Source: Haliotis asinina
Lineage: Eukaryota > Mollusca > Gastropoda > Lepetellida > Haliotidae
NCBI RefSeq assembly: GCF_037392515.1
Contig: NC_090280.1
Coordinates: 24,495,118-24,559,117, forward strand
Direction of reading: 5' to 3'
Length of the DNA: 64,000 nucleotides
Shown here: positions 45,266 through 57,400 of the stretch, piece by piece
Layout: the number at the start of each line of letters is the position of its first letter
How positions within the stretch are numbered: the stretch's first letter is position 1
Made by a program: the position numbers and the translations under genes
The notes under the pieces: model-generated
What the model was told of the DNA's origin: nothing
What the model saw: the letters and a program-made list of their open reading frames with translations, nothing else
The model's database searches: none

Positions 45266-45365
45266 AGGACCATACCACCCTAACTATTATAGCAGTTATT
45301 ATACCTCTGGTTGTGATTGGAGGATTGTTTGGACTGTGGATATATATGAAGAAGAGGAAGAGAAG
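45266..45365 (+). CDS. Transmembrane exon (proximal)
   Basis: Acceptor TTTATTGCAG|AG, donor AGAAG|GTAATC, phase 1 to 2. Encodes EDHTT, then about 20 hydrophobic residues ending LWIYM, then KKRKR. Good type I topology. Confidence 0.72.
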
Positions 45366-45662
45366 GTAATCCACTAATAACCGTCTACTACGTAATTCTC
45401 AGTAGGTTGAGATAGGTATGAGATATTCCTGTGTTAACTGACTTTGTTCTTGACAAGATATCAAACCTTGTTTGAAATTGACCAAGAGTGTAAGTGATCC
45501 AGAGGTTTTCCGCCAGTAAACAGGGCAGATAACCTCTTTGACGAGGTAAGCTGATTTCTTCTGACAATACGTGCGAGGCGAGCGTATGATCTCGGTAAGA
45601 GTATTCTTAAATAACAAATACATAATAATGACTAGCACTAGCTATTTTGTGTGTCTCCCCAG

Positions 45663-45717
45663 GTCAGAGAGAGATGTCCCTGAAGCAGCCATGCCAATGA
45701 GACCAGTCAATACCTGA
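45663..45717 (+). CDS. Short cytoplasmic tail and stop (proximal)
   Basis: Acceptor GTCTCCCCAG|G, phase 2. Encodes SERDVPEAAMPMRPVNT and then TGA. It has no tyrosine, so no ITIM or ITAM. The nearest AATAAA lies at 46837. Confidence 0.68.
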
Positions 45718-45719
45718 CA

Positions 45720-47205
45720 AAACGAAGAGAAGCGGAATCAGAAGAAAGGAGGCTGAAGATATACTTCGTCTGCCCTTTTGAAAGGACACTTACTGTGGAC
45801 AGTTCCCTAATGGGGTTAGCATGTGGAATTTGCATGGTTCAGCATGTTCCAAGAACGGAGTACCTCTGTAATGTGCATCCCTAGCTCGTGCATGTTAATT
45901 ACGTCAATATTTCCAGAATGACTGTAATTCCACAGCCTCTTGTCTTGCCGACCTGATTGTCAAAAGTATTTTGCATCACCTATTGACCTTTGTTTAGTCT
46001 CCGTGGGCTCTTGTATGATCACAGTGATAAGCCTTATCACGGAATCCCTATCTTTGAGGGCACCCTTTTAGAGCAACCTCCTCGTGGTGGGTGCTGGGTA
46101 ACGCTAATAGCTCCATGTAGGCATGTATAGGCATGCAGGTCCACAGCAGCCCAATGCTGGTCGAAGGACCGAATTGGGTAACCCTAGTTTGCACCCCTGT
46201 CGAGGAATGGATCCTGGTTGCTGAGGGCAATAGGAACCTGGATTCCCTTTCCTTATGTACATAATGATATATTGTATAACGCCTTGTTTCAAGCGTATCT
46301 GCTGCTAAACGACAAGTTTCATTTCTCTTTCGAAATGCATATCCATATATCATCAACAAGTCATTTATGTGGTTTCGACATTTCTGTGTCATTTGTGACT
46401 CAAGAATACTGGTAATACGGCTTCTATATAATTTATGTCGTCCTGAGTTTCGTCCGGATGTTTCACATATTAGTAAAAGGTATCAGGTCGAATGGTGAAC
46501 TGAACAATTTTGACGGCCATACATGTTAAAAATGTATAGAGACCTTCAGTTGAGTCACTGTTGAAAGAGGCTGTTCCTTGCCTGAAACAAGTTCTGGTAA
46601 CCTGATTTTGAAAGCAATTATGAGCGCTTCAACAATTGCTTGCATCTGTGGGCAAGAGCTTGCCCCACTTTGTGAAGACCCTTTCCTTTATGCACTCCAG
46701 AAACATGAACTTCTGCTCGGTTGGCAAAGTCAAAGAAGATATGTGAGGAGTTTAGATTGAGCTTCTGGAATATCTATGATCTGCTGTCCTTTAAAAGTCA
46801 TCAGATATTCCCTTCCGCTGATTCAGTTGTGGAAGAAATAAAGGCATCCACAGAGACCGCCTCATCAGTGTCATGTTTAAACATACCCATATAAATTCAG
46901 AGTGCAATTCTCACAAGACTGCATTGCAAGAGGGATAACCCCAACTTTCCAAAAAGTTCACTTTCCCCGTGTTGTTGGCCAATATTCACACAGCTCCGAC
47001 CCTTGAGGCGGAGTGAGCATGCTTTTATCTGCGAATATTCTAAGAGCTTCAGACGACTCTTGCAAAATAGCTGCTTGATCAAGTTTGTCATTCAAGGCAT
47101 CGACAAAGCTTTCAGAACCAAGTCTGGCCGACATGGCATTTCATATCCGATGTATCACTGACAAAGTAAAGTTATAACTACCAAGTATGCGACTTTAATT
47201 TTTGC
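45720..47205. other. 3' flank of proximal tail exon, no gene
   Basis: AATAAA at 46837-46842 is the first poly(A) hexamer after the stop. The stretch 46060-46250 ('ctcctcgtggtgggtgctgg' and following) looks repeat-like but I cannot name it. Confidence 0.35.
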
Positions 47206-47212
47206 AGAAGAC

Positions 47213-47435
47213 GCGGTGGCTGAGTGGGTTAGACGGCTGACTTTGCGTGCTGGCTCCGGTGCCTGACTCCGAGAGTGTGGGTTCGTATCTCATATGGGAT
47301 TCAACCCGACAAAGGCATGAAACCCAAAATGCTGGTATCACGTTTGATCTTCAGGATTGTCACCACTGTCGCTGACATTTCCTTGTTGTGTTCTCATCAG
47401 TGATGAACATGGACACCCCGCATTAAAAATGTCTA
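47213..47435 (+). mobile_element. SINE with tRNA-Leu-like head (different family)
   Basis: A box TGGCTGAGTGGG and B box GGGTTCGTATCTC, with a long variable-arm-like part between them, as in class II tRNAs. The body runs to 'ggacaccccgcattaaaaatg'. Not related to the SINEs with 'actcactc' tails. Confidence 0.7.
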
Positions 47436-47439
47436 TGTT

Positions 47440-48130
47440 TGGCCTTGATACGACTGACCAGACATTTTGTCATCTTCCTTTTCACAAAAAGGTGATAACT
47501 GAGGTCTGAGGTATGTCATCTTCTTTATGTTGAGGAGCACGAGGTTTCGGGATATATTCTGATTTCTTTATCATGTGAATGAAAACTATATAGGAAACAA
47601 AAAGCGTGCCAGACACCTGATAAGATAGCAATGGTGGCCGAAGCTAACTAGCACTGACTGGGACGGGCATGTGTATAACGCCTAATGTCATTCAAATGTC
47701 ATGCCTGATCATCAGATCCCGTTTCTTGATAGGCATTTAGACGTTGGAGGGTAACCATTGCAACGTATGGTATAGATGTGCAACTTGTTTAATATTTACC
47801 ATACGTAAGTCGCCTGGTACAACAATCATGGATTGCTAAAGACCACTCCATCACCAAATCTTCAAGGATCAAGTTCAGCATCACTTTTGACGATCTGCTG
47901 ACCTGCTTGTTGGTGGTGGCTGCCACTTCTGAGTTATCTTAGTTGACCAATCTACAACTTGTTAAGCAAAAAATATGGTCCTATTTTATCGATCCCAATG
48001 GCTATATTATACATCTATATTTCAGGTTATATACATAATATCTAACATATTGTATCAGCGTTACGGATCATGGGTTTTGAATGTGACCGGCTAAATCCTG
48101 AACCACAATGTTTCAACACCCATTCCATCT
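47440..48130. other. No recognised feature
   Basis: Nothing supportable. Confidence 0.4.
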
Positions 48131-48133
48131 CTA

Positions 48134-48388
48134 GTGAGTGAGTGAGTGAGTTTAGTTTCACGCCGCACCCAGCAATATTCCATATGGCGGCGGTCTGTAA
48201 ATAATCGAGACCAGACAATCCAGTGACCAACAACATGAACATCGATCTGCGCAATTGGGAACCGATGGCGTGTCAACCAAGTCAGCAAGGATGACCACCT
48301 GATCCCGTTTGTCGCCTTTTACGACAAGCATGGCCGCCTTTTATGACAAGCATGGGTTGCCTATTCTACCCCTTCATGGGTCCCCTCT
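48134..48388 (-). mobile_element. Dispersed abalone SINE-like repeat, near full length
   Basis: Reverse copy: 'gtgagtgagtgagtttagtt', 'cgccgcacccagcaatattcc', 'gaccagacaatccagtgacc', 'acgacaagcatgg' (twice) and 'ctattctaccccttcatggg'. The best-preserved copy in the window. Confidence 0.85.
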
Positions 48389-48389
48389 C

Positions 48390-49030
48390 TAGTCTGTATA
48401 TAACAATCATAAGTACGGGTGTCTTCATGAACATTTATACACAAGCATTTTGATGCCTCCTATACTCAAATCATCAAAGGCATTCATTTTGTAGGCATCG
48501 TCTTGCTAATGCATATGGAAACCACAGATCTCCCCACATGGTATTAGATTTAGTCTTCTATATGTTTTGTGTACATACAGCTTTCAGGATTATGATGCAA
48601 TATGTTGCACAGGTGTAACACTGGAATCTATAGATTCTATGATGGAAGCAGTGTTTTGTGTAGAAGACTCTTTATTGGTTTGAGGTTCATTATGTGCATT
48701 AACATTGTCTAGCCTGTGTGCATTACGTTAGGAAATATGTTATATGCCGCGTTTTGATTGCGAGTTTCTGTAGAATGAAATGTTGAATATATGTTACTTC
48801 TAGTCCATGATAGTTTGTTCTTTTGTCTGTTGTAACAGAAATACAAAGTATCCGTTACAAGTCATTCTTCACAACGGCTTCGGTATGATTGCGTTTGGTC
48901 ATATTGAGACACAATGATCATACATAGGACTACCGACTTGAATGTCCAGAAAATAACCAACTTTCCAAAACATGGTTTCTAACGTTATGCGCCTCTGCTA
49001 TCCTATCTGCATTTAATTGCGGGGGGTATA
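48390..49030. other. No recognised feature
   Basis: Nothing supportable. Confidence 0.4.
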
Positions 49031-49034
49031 GTAT

Positions 49035-49101
49035 GAATGTATGTATGTATGTATGTATGTATGTGTGTGTGTGTGTGTGTGCGTGTGTGTGTGTGTGCGT
49101 G
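49035..49101. repeat. (ATGT)n then (GT)n microsatellite
   Basis: About seven ATGT units running into GT repeats with two GC interruptions. Confidence 0.93.
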
Positions 49102-49104
49102 CGA

Positions 49105-51000
49105 AACGTGATCTGTAGAAGTACATGGAGGCCACATGAATAAGTACCTTCACATGAAGATATGTGAAACATGATTGGAAAATTGTACACTATTAAACCT
49201 TTACGTGGCACTGAAAGACCCCAAAATTGAAATAGCCACGGTAGCTTATGGATTCTTGCAAAATTAGAACTAATGTAGTTATCTGTTTATTTGTTAATGA
49301 TAATGCTGATATTATTTAACTTTACTTTTACACACAAATATTCTAATAGCAATGGTGACAGCTGCTTTTGTAATAATCTTTCTTGGTTTGATATGACTTG
49401 TATATATGAAAGATCTTTTAAACGTCAACTGCGTGTATTAAAGAAATAGAATTGTTGCAAAGCGTCTAATAAATGATTTGTAAATATGATTTGTATTTTT
49501 GACAGGTAGTTAAATTGAACAGCTGAGAGTGTGAGTGGCTGTATCTGCACATGGGGTTGAAGTTTTTGTAAAATTATTGTCCTTCAGTCGGGGTACGACT
49601 GTGCACAAACTTTCTCTGCAATGTTTAAGCTTACCGACTATTATAACATTTTAACTACAATCACCAACCGCTAAAAGGATGTTGTAACTTCGGCTTGCAT
49701 GTAGAAAATGTACTGTAACAATAAGTCCCCATGGTCCCCGGTACGGGGATCTCCAATCAGTTGGTGGTGGTACTCAGCATGTTCCTACATTATACTGTGA
49801 AAAGCTTTTAAAATATTTTAGATGGAGGTACTAGTTTTAACTCTCTGCGCTGAGATATACTGCAGATAACGTTGGTTTTAGTGTCCTTCCTTGACATGTT
49901 TTTAATTCGTGTGTTTATCATGGATTTATAATTATTTTGTGGCCACGAGATGGCAGAAATACTGACGCTGTGATTATAAACTCATTCACTCAGTTATTTA
50001 GTTGAGACATAGATCACTAGTTTTAATAATTCACCCAGACTCCCTCAGATCCACGTTTCTAACACATATTCATTCAATGCACTAGTTAACATCCGTGTAC
50101 TAATGAACAAATGATTAACATGGTTCACATATAACTACACGGAATCTACTCCTTAGGTTACCATTAAAATCGTTTTCAAATGTAATTTCATATGCCTATA
50201 TGCAATTTTCTGGGTGTCGACATAGCGAATATTGGATCACACAGGTCATAGCTATTAGTGTTTTGGGAATCAGTTGTTATTAATGACACTGAGACGTAAT
50301 ATTATAAACCACACCTTTTCATGTAGTCTGTCACAGACACTGAACCACAATATTTTCCCTGCTCCTTAGCCCTCCCTGCAATACTGAAGCCCTAAAGGAA
50401 GCAAGTCTAGATTTTCCCCAGGTGACACTAGAGCTACTTTTCAATTGTAATGAGTTTATCAAAAGTATGTATACTTCCCACCAAACGTTTAGACTCACTA
50501 GTGTAAACATAGCCACTTCGGGCAACTGTTGTTATCTAAATATTGCACACAATTCCATACTATTTACTAGGTACAGTTTACATATGAATTGACGTATCGT
50601 AAAACAAATTCGTAACATTGAAACGATTATTGTTATGAGTTCAATAAATGATAAAACTAAGTGAAAATTGGCGAATTCCTAACAATATAATTATATGAAA
50701 TGGTGAGTGTAATAAGTGATGGGAAGAATATATTCAGGGACTGCGCGTTACTCTACTTCTTTTGATGATGTTTGGATATTTTGAGTTAATTTGAACACGA
50801 TAATCTCTGTTAAATCAGTAATGACGTACGTTTGAATAAGATTAGCCATTGAAAGATCCTCTAGTCGTATATGACAGTGGCAATGTTGTTTAAAACAGCC
50901 GTTGTGAACTACATTACAAGAAGTGGTAATAAATGAACTTGTTTGTAGCTTTTGTTTGTAGCTGTCCTTATGTTTTCGACACAGCTCTGTTAGTATAAGT
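49105..51000. other. No gene recognised
   Basis: AT-rich. A faint SINE tail ('gagatggcagaaatactgac', 'aaactcattcactc') near 49945-49995 is the only pattern seen. Confidence 0.4.
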
Positions 51001-51004
51001 GGTT

Positions 51005-51148
51005 GAGTAAGTGAGCATTCTTTAATGCCGATTTTAGCAATATTTTCAACAATAACACTGCTGGTGACACCAGATATGGCCTTCACAAACTGTACCCATG
51101 TGGGGAGTCGAACCCGGGTCTTCAGCCGTTAGGTTACCCGGCGCCCCT
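51005..51148 (-). mobile_element. tRNA-derived SINE, diverged
   Basis: Reverse copy with a B box (complement of 'gggttcgactccccac') and an A-box region next to 'aggttacccggcgcccc'. It abuts the LINE fragment that follows. Confidence 0.7.
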
Positions 51149-51149
51149 T

Positions 51150-53300
51150 GCTAGTACGAGCACCTCAGTGAAAATAATGTTATTATCCTGGGTGATCTAA
51201 ACTGAGATATAAGCAGAGATAGCCCAACCTTACGTGATGCATCACTCCTAGTCGCAGTAAAACAACGGTACTTCAAAAATGTTGTGTCTTCAGTACGCAC
51301 TCGAGGACCAAGTTTTTCCCATAGGAGCAAAGACAACTTACATAGGTTACATACTGACCATGTATTGATGCCATCATATTTGAAAAGGTCAGTAATAGCA
51401 TGTGTTGTACATGTGACCACGTAACTTGACGAAGTGTGACAGTAAAGATAATATAAACACAGCATTATGCACGAAATGGACAATGTCCATTATGAAATGA
51501 GGGCTGCCAGGCGACTGTGGTCTGTTGATGGTAAGCCTAGGGAACGTAATTCTACAATGTATGGTCAGTATAAAACTGTTAAGAGCGAGTTCAGACGTTT
51601 ACAGAGGATCGCAAAAAGAAAATATGCAAAGAGGTGCGAACTGAATTAGCACAATCCTGTGAAGCAAATATTAACACTTTTTACAAAACTTTGAAAAACC
51701 AAAACGTCAGAATTGATCAGTGACTAAGGTCTACATCTGGCATATGTAAAATATGAGACAGCTACGCTGACCTGGCGCAGCGCTAAGACTCACTAAGTCT
51801 TAACGATCATTTCAAAAGTCGCATAGCGAAAGACTAAAGACTGTTAAGGATAATAAGGATAACCAAACTAAGTCTGACAGAAAATTATCTGTGTAAAAAA
51901 TAAAAGTCCAGGTCCAGATAACATATGTAATGAACATTTGGTGTTTGCAATTAAGAGCCTTCTTGAAAAACTTACTATTCTGTTCACAATGACTCTCGAA
52001 ACTGGATATCTAATAAAGAACTATAAACTTGGAATGGTAATCTCTATACATAAAGGCAAAAATCAGATATTAAATCTATAGAGGCATTACCTTAACATCA
52101 TGTATGTGGAAATCATACGTAGATAGGTAGAATGGTGCAGGATACATTGTCCATATTTCTAAAGAAAATTCGGACTTCATAAAGAATATGGAGCTGATTT
52201 CCTTGACAACGAAAAGGCATTTGATGGTATTTGGCATGCTGGTGCCTTTGTAAAACAACATGACCTAGGCATAGAGGGGAATCCTCTATATCAAAGTTAC
52301 AACAATAGATCTGCGTATTTAACATACTGTGGTGAAATGTCAAATAGTCATCCTATTGAAAAAGGCGTAGGACAAGGACAAGTGCTGTCCTCGTGGCTCT
52401 TTCTTGTCTATGTCAATGATTTGATCCGTTCACTTAACAGAAAAGGTTTTGTTGAACATTTACTGAAAATTCCAGTTATCATGCTCGCCGATGATACCAC
52501 ACTAGTCAGTGCCACAGCGGTACCGAAAGGGCTACAAGTTCCTCTTGGCATTGTTACACAGATCGAATATGATTGGACATTAACGTACAATGCCACCAAA
52601 AGTCACGCTCCGGTATTTAGTAGGCTGATTTCCCAACAAAATCCCACCAAGTTCCATTTGTACAAAGTTCCCATACAAACATCCTATAGTGTTACGGATG
52701 GGGGAGTAATTCTGAACTCAGAACAAACTTCTACAACTATGGTAATGCTATGTTGCCTAAGCGCAAGACGCACAACCAGCTCGTCCAAATCAGGAGGATT
52801 AAATAGCTATGATCTCCATCCCATTATATGTGTTAAAATATGGCACCGAATGATTCTCTTGCGTAGCTTCTATTCATGTGAGTTGCTTAGCGGCATACGC
52901 GCTAGAGATGAGAATGTCCCAATTGTGGCAGGCATGTCTTTGATTATGACAGACATGTGCCTCTACACTTTGAGTATTATATGACTGAACGAAATGAGTT
53001 CTTCTCTACCCTGATTGACAAACTGGATGTTGGCAGTGATGTTCAAATTGAACTTTGGATGAAAATGATATGCTTGCACTACTTTGTATTACGCCTCAAA
53101 CAGCACCGGAAATTTTCATACCACTTGGGAAAATGTGTCATCATTATTTTGTAAATATCTACTTCGTCTTAAGAATGTATTAGGCCATCCTCTCTTTTCT
53201 GTGCAGTAACAGCTGTCATTTGTGTACATATGTGATGTAGCTATTTACACTCATACTTATATCCATGTATACATTAACACCTTGTATTTGCTCTGAGTAA
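51150..53300 (+). mobile_element. Decayed LINE fragment, endonuclease C-terminus to RT
   Basis: Plus-strand pieces: VIILGDLN then DISRDSPTLRD (end of an AP endonuclease, 51170), KSEFRRLQRIAKRKYAKRC (linker, 51590), then an RT core frame 52337-52984 with KGVGQGQVLSSWLFLVYVND and MLADDTTLVS (catalytic ADD, 52490). Stops and frame changes throughout. I-like clade by appearance. Confidence 0.75.
52337..52984 (+). pseudogene. RT core of I-like LINE
   Basis: Open for 215 codons: GVGQGQVLSSWLFLVYVNDL (RT motif B/C region), IMLADDTTLVSAT with the catalytic Asp pair, YNATKSHAPVFSR and SVTDGGVILN. It lacks the N-terminal RT half and the C-terminal domain in frame, so it is a fragment. Confidence 0.75.
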
Positions 53301-53340
53301 CATCAGGGATATTGTAAAATCTAGAGGAAATCATTCATTC

Positions 53341-53400
53341 ACTGGTGGTGACAGGTGGGTTTCACAAACTGTACCTATGCTGGGAATCGAACCCGGGTAG
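53341..53400 (-). mobile_element. SINE head remnant
   Basis: 'cacaaactgtacctatgctgggaatcgaacccgggta' carries the complement of a tRNA B box and matches the copy at 51005. Confidence 0.5.
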
Positions 53401-54388
53401 CGTATAGATACAGTCTTCAAGACCTCACACATCTTGAATCCCTATCAAAAGTTATGGCATGCATTGTATTACCTCCATGAAATAACATCTAGTTATACAC
53501 ACAGTATTTAACATTGTTGTTTCTGGTATTAACAGTTTCATCCTTCTGTTAAAGCTCCAGACTGCCAGCAAAGAAGGAGAGCATTGGGTACGTAAACATG
53601 TTGTGAACTGAAGTGTCTTTGATTTGGAAGAGTGGATCAAGTTTTGTCGCTTGGCGGAACTGTTTTCGGTTTTCCTCAAAAAGAGTAAAAAGGATCAGAA
53701 AGTTAATGCAGTTTTAACATTTGAAATAAAGTATGTGTTAAGATGCAGTTGTTGCACACTCCTTCATATATTGAATACAATCAGAGTGAGCGAGTGGGAA
53801 TTTTTTTAAGCCTCACCCGTAATATTCGGCTACATTGTGACTAAACCAAGTTATAGATTTAAACTTGAATAAACCTAAATTAGATAAAAACTGTAAACGA
53901 AGGACGGGAAAACAATTAGAGTACCACAGTGCGAACAGAGGAAAAGAATTCGTTCTAAATCACATTGTAAATCGACCCATTGACTTGCTCTTCTGATGAC
54001 ATTGGACGTTACATTGAGCACAGTAATAATGCAATGTGTTATATCAATGTAAAGGTGAATATGGTTAGGCAGGCAAATGCTTGATTGTGGACTTTCCCAC
54101 AACCTTCTCCCAAGAACTTAGTAATTAAATGCTCTTACCATAGGAAGTACAATTCTATTTTAGAAACTACCCGTGGGGAATAATTGAAAGTGAAAATCTA
54201 ACTCAAGAAAAGAAGGAGGGATAATCGTAAACGTGTCCATAAAAAGAATGTTTCTAGTTGTAGTAATATCATGTAGTATTAGATATTCTTTCGAATGCGC
54301 AATGAAAACATGAATCTGGAAATACATTTGTCATAAAATTGCTGATAATCATGCCCAACTTGGCATAGATTCAAACTTTTGTTTGCAG
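53400..54388. other. No gene recognised
   Basis: AT-rich spacer upstream of the first distal microexon. Confidence 0.4.
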
Positions 54389-54409
54389 ATGAGGAAGAAC
54401 CTGAATCCG
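54389..54409 (+). CDS. Distal stalk microexon 1 (21 nt)
   Basis: Acceptor TTTGTTTGCAG|AT, donor CCG|GTACGT, phase 1 to 1, encoding DEEEPESG with the split codons. Confidence 0.5.
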
Positions 54410-57400
54410 GTACGTACAACAGTGAAATACATGTGGTAACATTGTATGGATGGTATACAATGTGCACGTAAGGCCAGAACAGAAACGTTACTGCCCAACT
54501 GTGCCAAGTAAAGCATGAGCTGAACACAATACACTACATATGAACATATAGCTCTGCCTTGTTAGCAGTATTGTCTTTATGGATAACAACTTCTTTAGTT
54601 AGTGAGCGTGACGTTTCGATACATATTCTTGTACCGTTATCGGGTATTATGACTTACTGTACTCTCCAGCTCCTAAAGTAAAACTTAAAGAAGTTACCCT
54701 TGTATCTACACATAGGGGATTCTTGCATAATTGTGACTTGATCCAAACAGTTTTTCTAATGTGTTAAAGATTATTGAAATAACCCTCCACTCTGTCCTTG
54801 TCAATCCAGTAGAAATGTTCTGGCAAAGCGACAAAGTGACATTAAACTCCACTCTTTCTGAAACTCACCTTAAATTAACAGTCTGAAAACAGCGCCACGA
54901 CAAAAACCCAGAATACATCCTTTCTGCATTACACAGTGGTATACTCATCTGTTTATCTGGATATGAACAAAGATCACACTGTCCACTCCTATGATTTTCC
55001 GATGATCTCATTTGATTTTTTGATACTGTTCCTGCTGAACATCTGTTGATGTGTGTTACATGGTGCATACACGAAGCTGCACAGCTCTGGTATCCATGTG
55101 ATACTACAAAGCCCACCTTGCCTTTACGTTTCTCTCTGTGATGATGGTCCCGTCTTGTATCCATCAAGACCTGATGTAGATTTCTGATACACTTATCCGA
55201 TTTGAATAGCCGCTAGTGACACATGCTAAACAATCTTTTCACAGTTATAAGTATCAGTTACCCACTCTCAGTAAGGAGCGTATACTACAATTCCAGTTCC
55301 TTTTCTCAGCCTTGTCGAATTAAGACAGCCGGTGTTGCGTTGTGCGCTAGAGGTACTTCCAGGTCTCAATTCGGGGAGCTAACCATGATTTTATACCTCA
55401 CAGCTCTTCTTTAGGTCTGTGATCTTCAGATCTTTGAATTTTTTTGTTTGTTTTTTCAAATTTATGTTTTGTTTTAATTTCCAGACGTGGTATCTACCTA
55501 CATAACGTTTACCAAACGAAGTAGGTGGTTAGAAGATACTACTTAAAGACTTGATTTTCGATAAGTTATTGCCACGATCCAATCTGCACCAGTTGTTATC
55601 AAAGTTAAGTTATCATTATACCAGCATTTGTCCAGCACCAGTATTCAGCTCAGCTCTTCAAAGGCGCCTTGTTTTTTCCACGATCAGTGGATGTCAAACT
55701 CTAACGCCACATTGTATTATCAATCTGAGGAGCAGACAACTCTTGCAGCCACTAGGCGCACCGTATTCATATGACTTTCCTGTCCTTACGAGTTACTCAT
55801 TCACGGCTGGGTGGACTTGGACACATACTCACAGTTTCTGTACCGCAACTAGATGCACGTATTCCTGCGGCCACCATGTATATTCTTTATTCCTCCAGGG
55901 GAAAGTTACAAGGGAAGTAAGTTATAACAGCTTTACATTATATCAGCATGCAAAACTATACTAACTTGTAAACGGTGATTATAATACTCCTTTTCGAGGA
56001 CAGTTATTTTTTTAACCGAAGTAAGCCTTTCATTACTACTTCAGAAAATGTGTGTTCAATGTCCGGATTTGGCACGGGAGGATGACAGGACAGTAAACAC
56101 CGTATTAATTCCACATCAGGCTTCTGATGTAGAGTTGCACTGATCTCAACAGAACATCTGTCCACAATGTTGCACCAGAGACTAGCTCTCTGATTTTCTG
56201 TCCCTGGGTACACAGTGTGTACCAGTAAGTCTGTGTAACTGTTCCTGCACAGCCTGCACACACCCTGGAGGTTTCCTGGTCTCCACATGGCGCACATCTG
56301 GATCACAAAAACTGCAGCTTCCTTCATGCCCGGGACTCTCTTCGCTGCTACCCACGCTTTATGGAGGAGATAACGGGAGGAATCTGTTGGAGGTGTCTCT
56401 CTGGGTCGGTTTCTATTCGTTTTTTTCCCATATGTCGAGTTCTCGTCCTTTAAAATCATCTTTTACAATCCTCTTCCAGGTCAGTCTATTAGGGAATGTT
56501 CCATGGCTTCTGAAAATGTTAACGAAACTTGCGAGGTTGTATTTCTCTGCAATCCGTTTGATATCTAGGACAAAGCCAAGAGGGATTTTCGTATACTTGT
56601 ACTTAGACAAAGCCAGTCTTGTTGATAAGATGCGCCTGGGGAGGAAGTCTGCTTTTGCCATTACAAAGGTTTCCAGGGAACCGCAGCTTTCGTTTTTCTA
56701 TTTCAGAATCCTGTGATGTCCAGCCGAGCAGTGTATTGCAGATATCTGTTCTCGTAGAACGAAGTAGGCCTTGTGCTATCTTGGGGGCTGCTCTCTGGGA
56801 GCGTTCCAATCTCAACATTTGTGCTTGCTTAGGTTGCTGCACAGTTCACACCGAAAAAGAGATTCCTCGGACACAAACAGATTTAAAGATTTTTAGAGCT
56901 GACTAAAGGGTTTAATCCTCTGACATGTTGCCTGTTTTAAGCAGTGACGTTGTTGTTGATCTCATCTTCCAACAGGCACTGATGGTTCTATTCCAGAAGT
57001 TGTATTCTGCTGAAAGGGTTATTCTTACGTGCTTTATTTCTCTGGTTTTGACCATATAACTTAATAGAGGAGCTGACTGGTCCAAAGGTTAGAACTCTAG
57101 TTTGTGATGGAGAAAATGTAAATCGCCACTGTCTACTGCGTGATTCGCACATAAATGTAGATACCATGTCTTGTAGATGAGATTTGACTGGTGATATCAG
57201 GGTTATATCATCTGCCTGGGTTGGAGTTGTTACACTGATGTCCATTATGATTGATCCTTTCCCGCTCTTGAGGAGATTTCTCAAAAGTTCATCTATATAC
57301 AGTAGCTACAGTTTGGCAGATAAAACGCTTCCTTGGCGGACTCCTCTATAAAGCTGGAACCAGTCAGATTTCTCGTTATTTGCTAGGACACAACCTTTCA

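Larger units (their letters stand above)
35836..45717 (+). pseudogene. Ig-superfamily receptor with two in-frame stops
   Basis: Exons 35836-35923, 37213-37346, 38676-38853, 44877-44900, 45266-45365 and 45663-45717, joined in matching phases (1,0,1,1,2). Product: signal peptide, a single V-like Ig domain split across two exons, a Thr-rich stalk, a transmembrane helix (IIAVIIPLVVIGGLFGLW), the basic anchor KKRKRR and a tail of about 17 residues without tyrosine. TGA at 35848-35850 (codon 5) and TAG at 38826-38828 (end of the V domain) interrupt an otherwise coherent chain. It is therefore a pseudogene or null allele unless the first exon starts elsewhere and the TAG is an error. The TM has no charged residue. 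Confidence 0.65.

Noticed and set aside
47213..47300. Functional tRNA-Leu gene
   Set aside because: tRNA-like head continues into a SINE body; no terminator or matched acceptor stem was seen.
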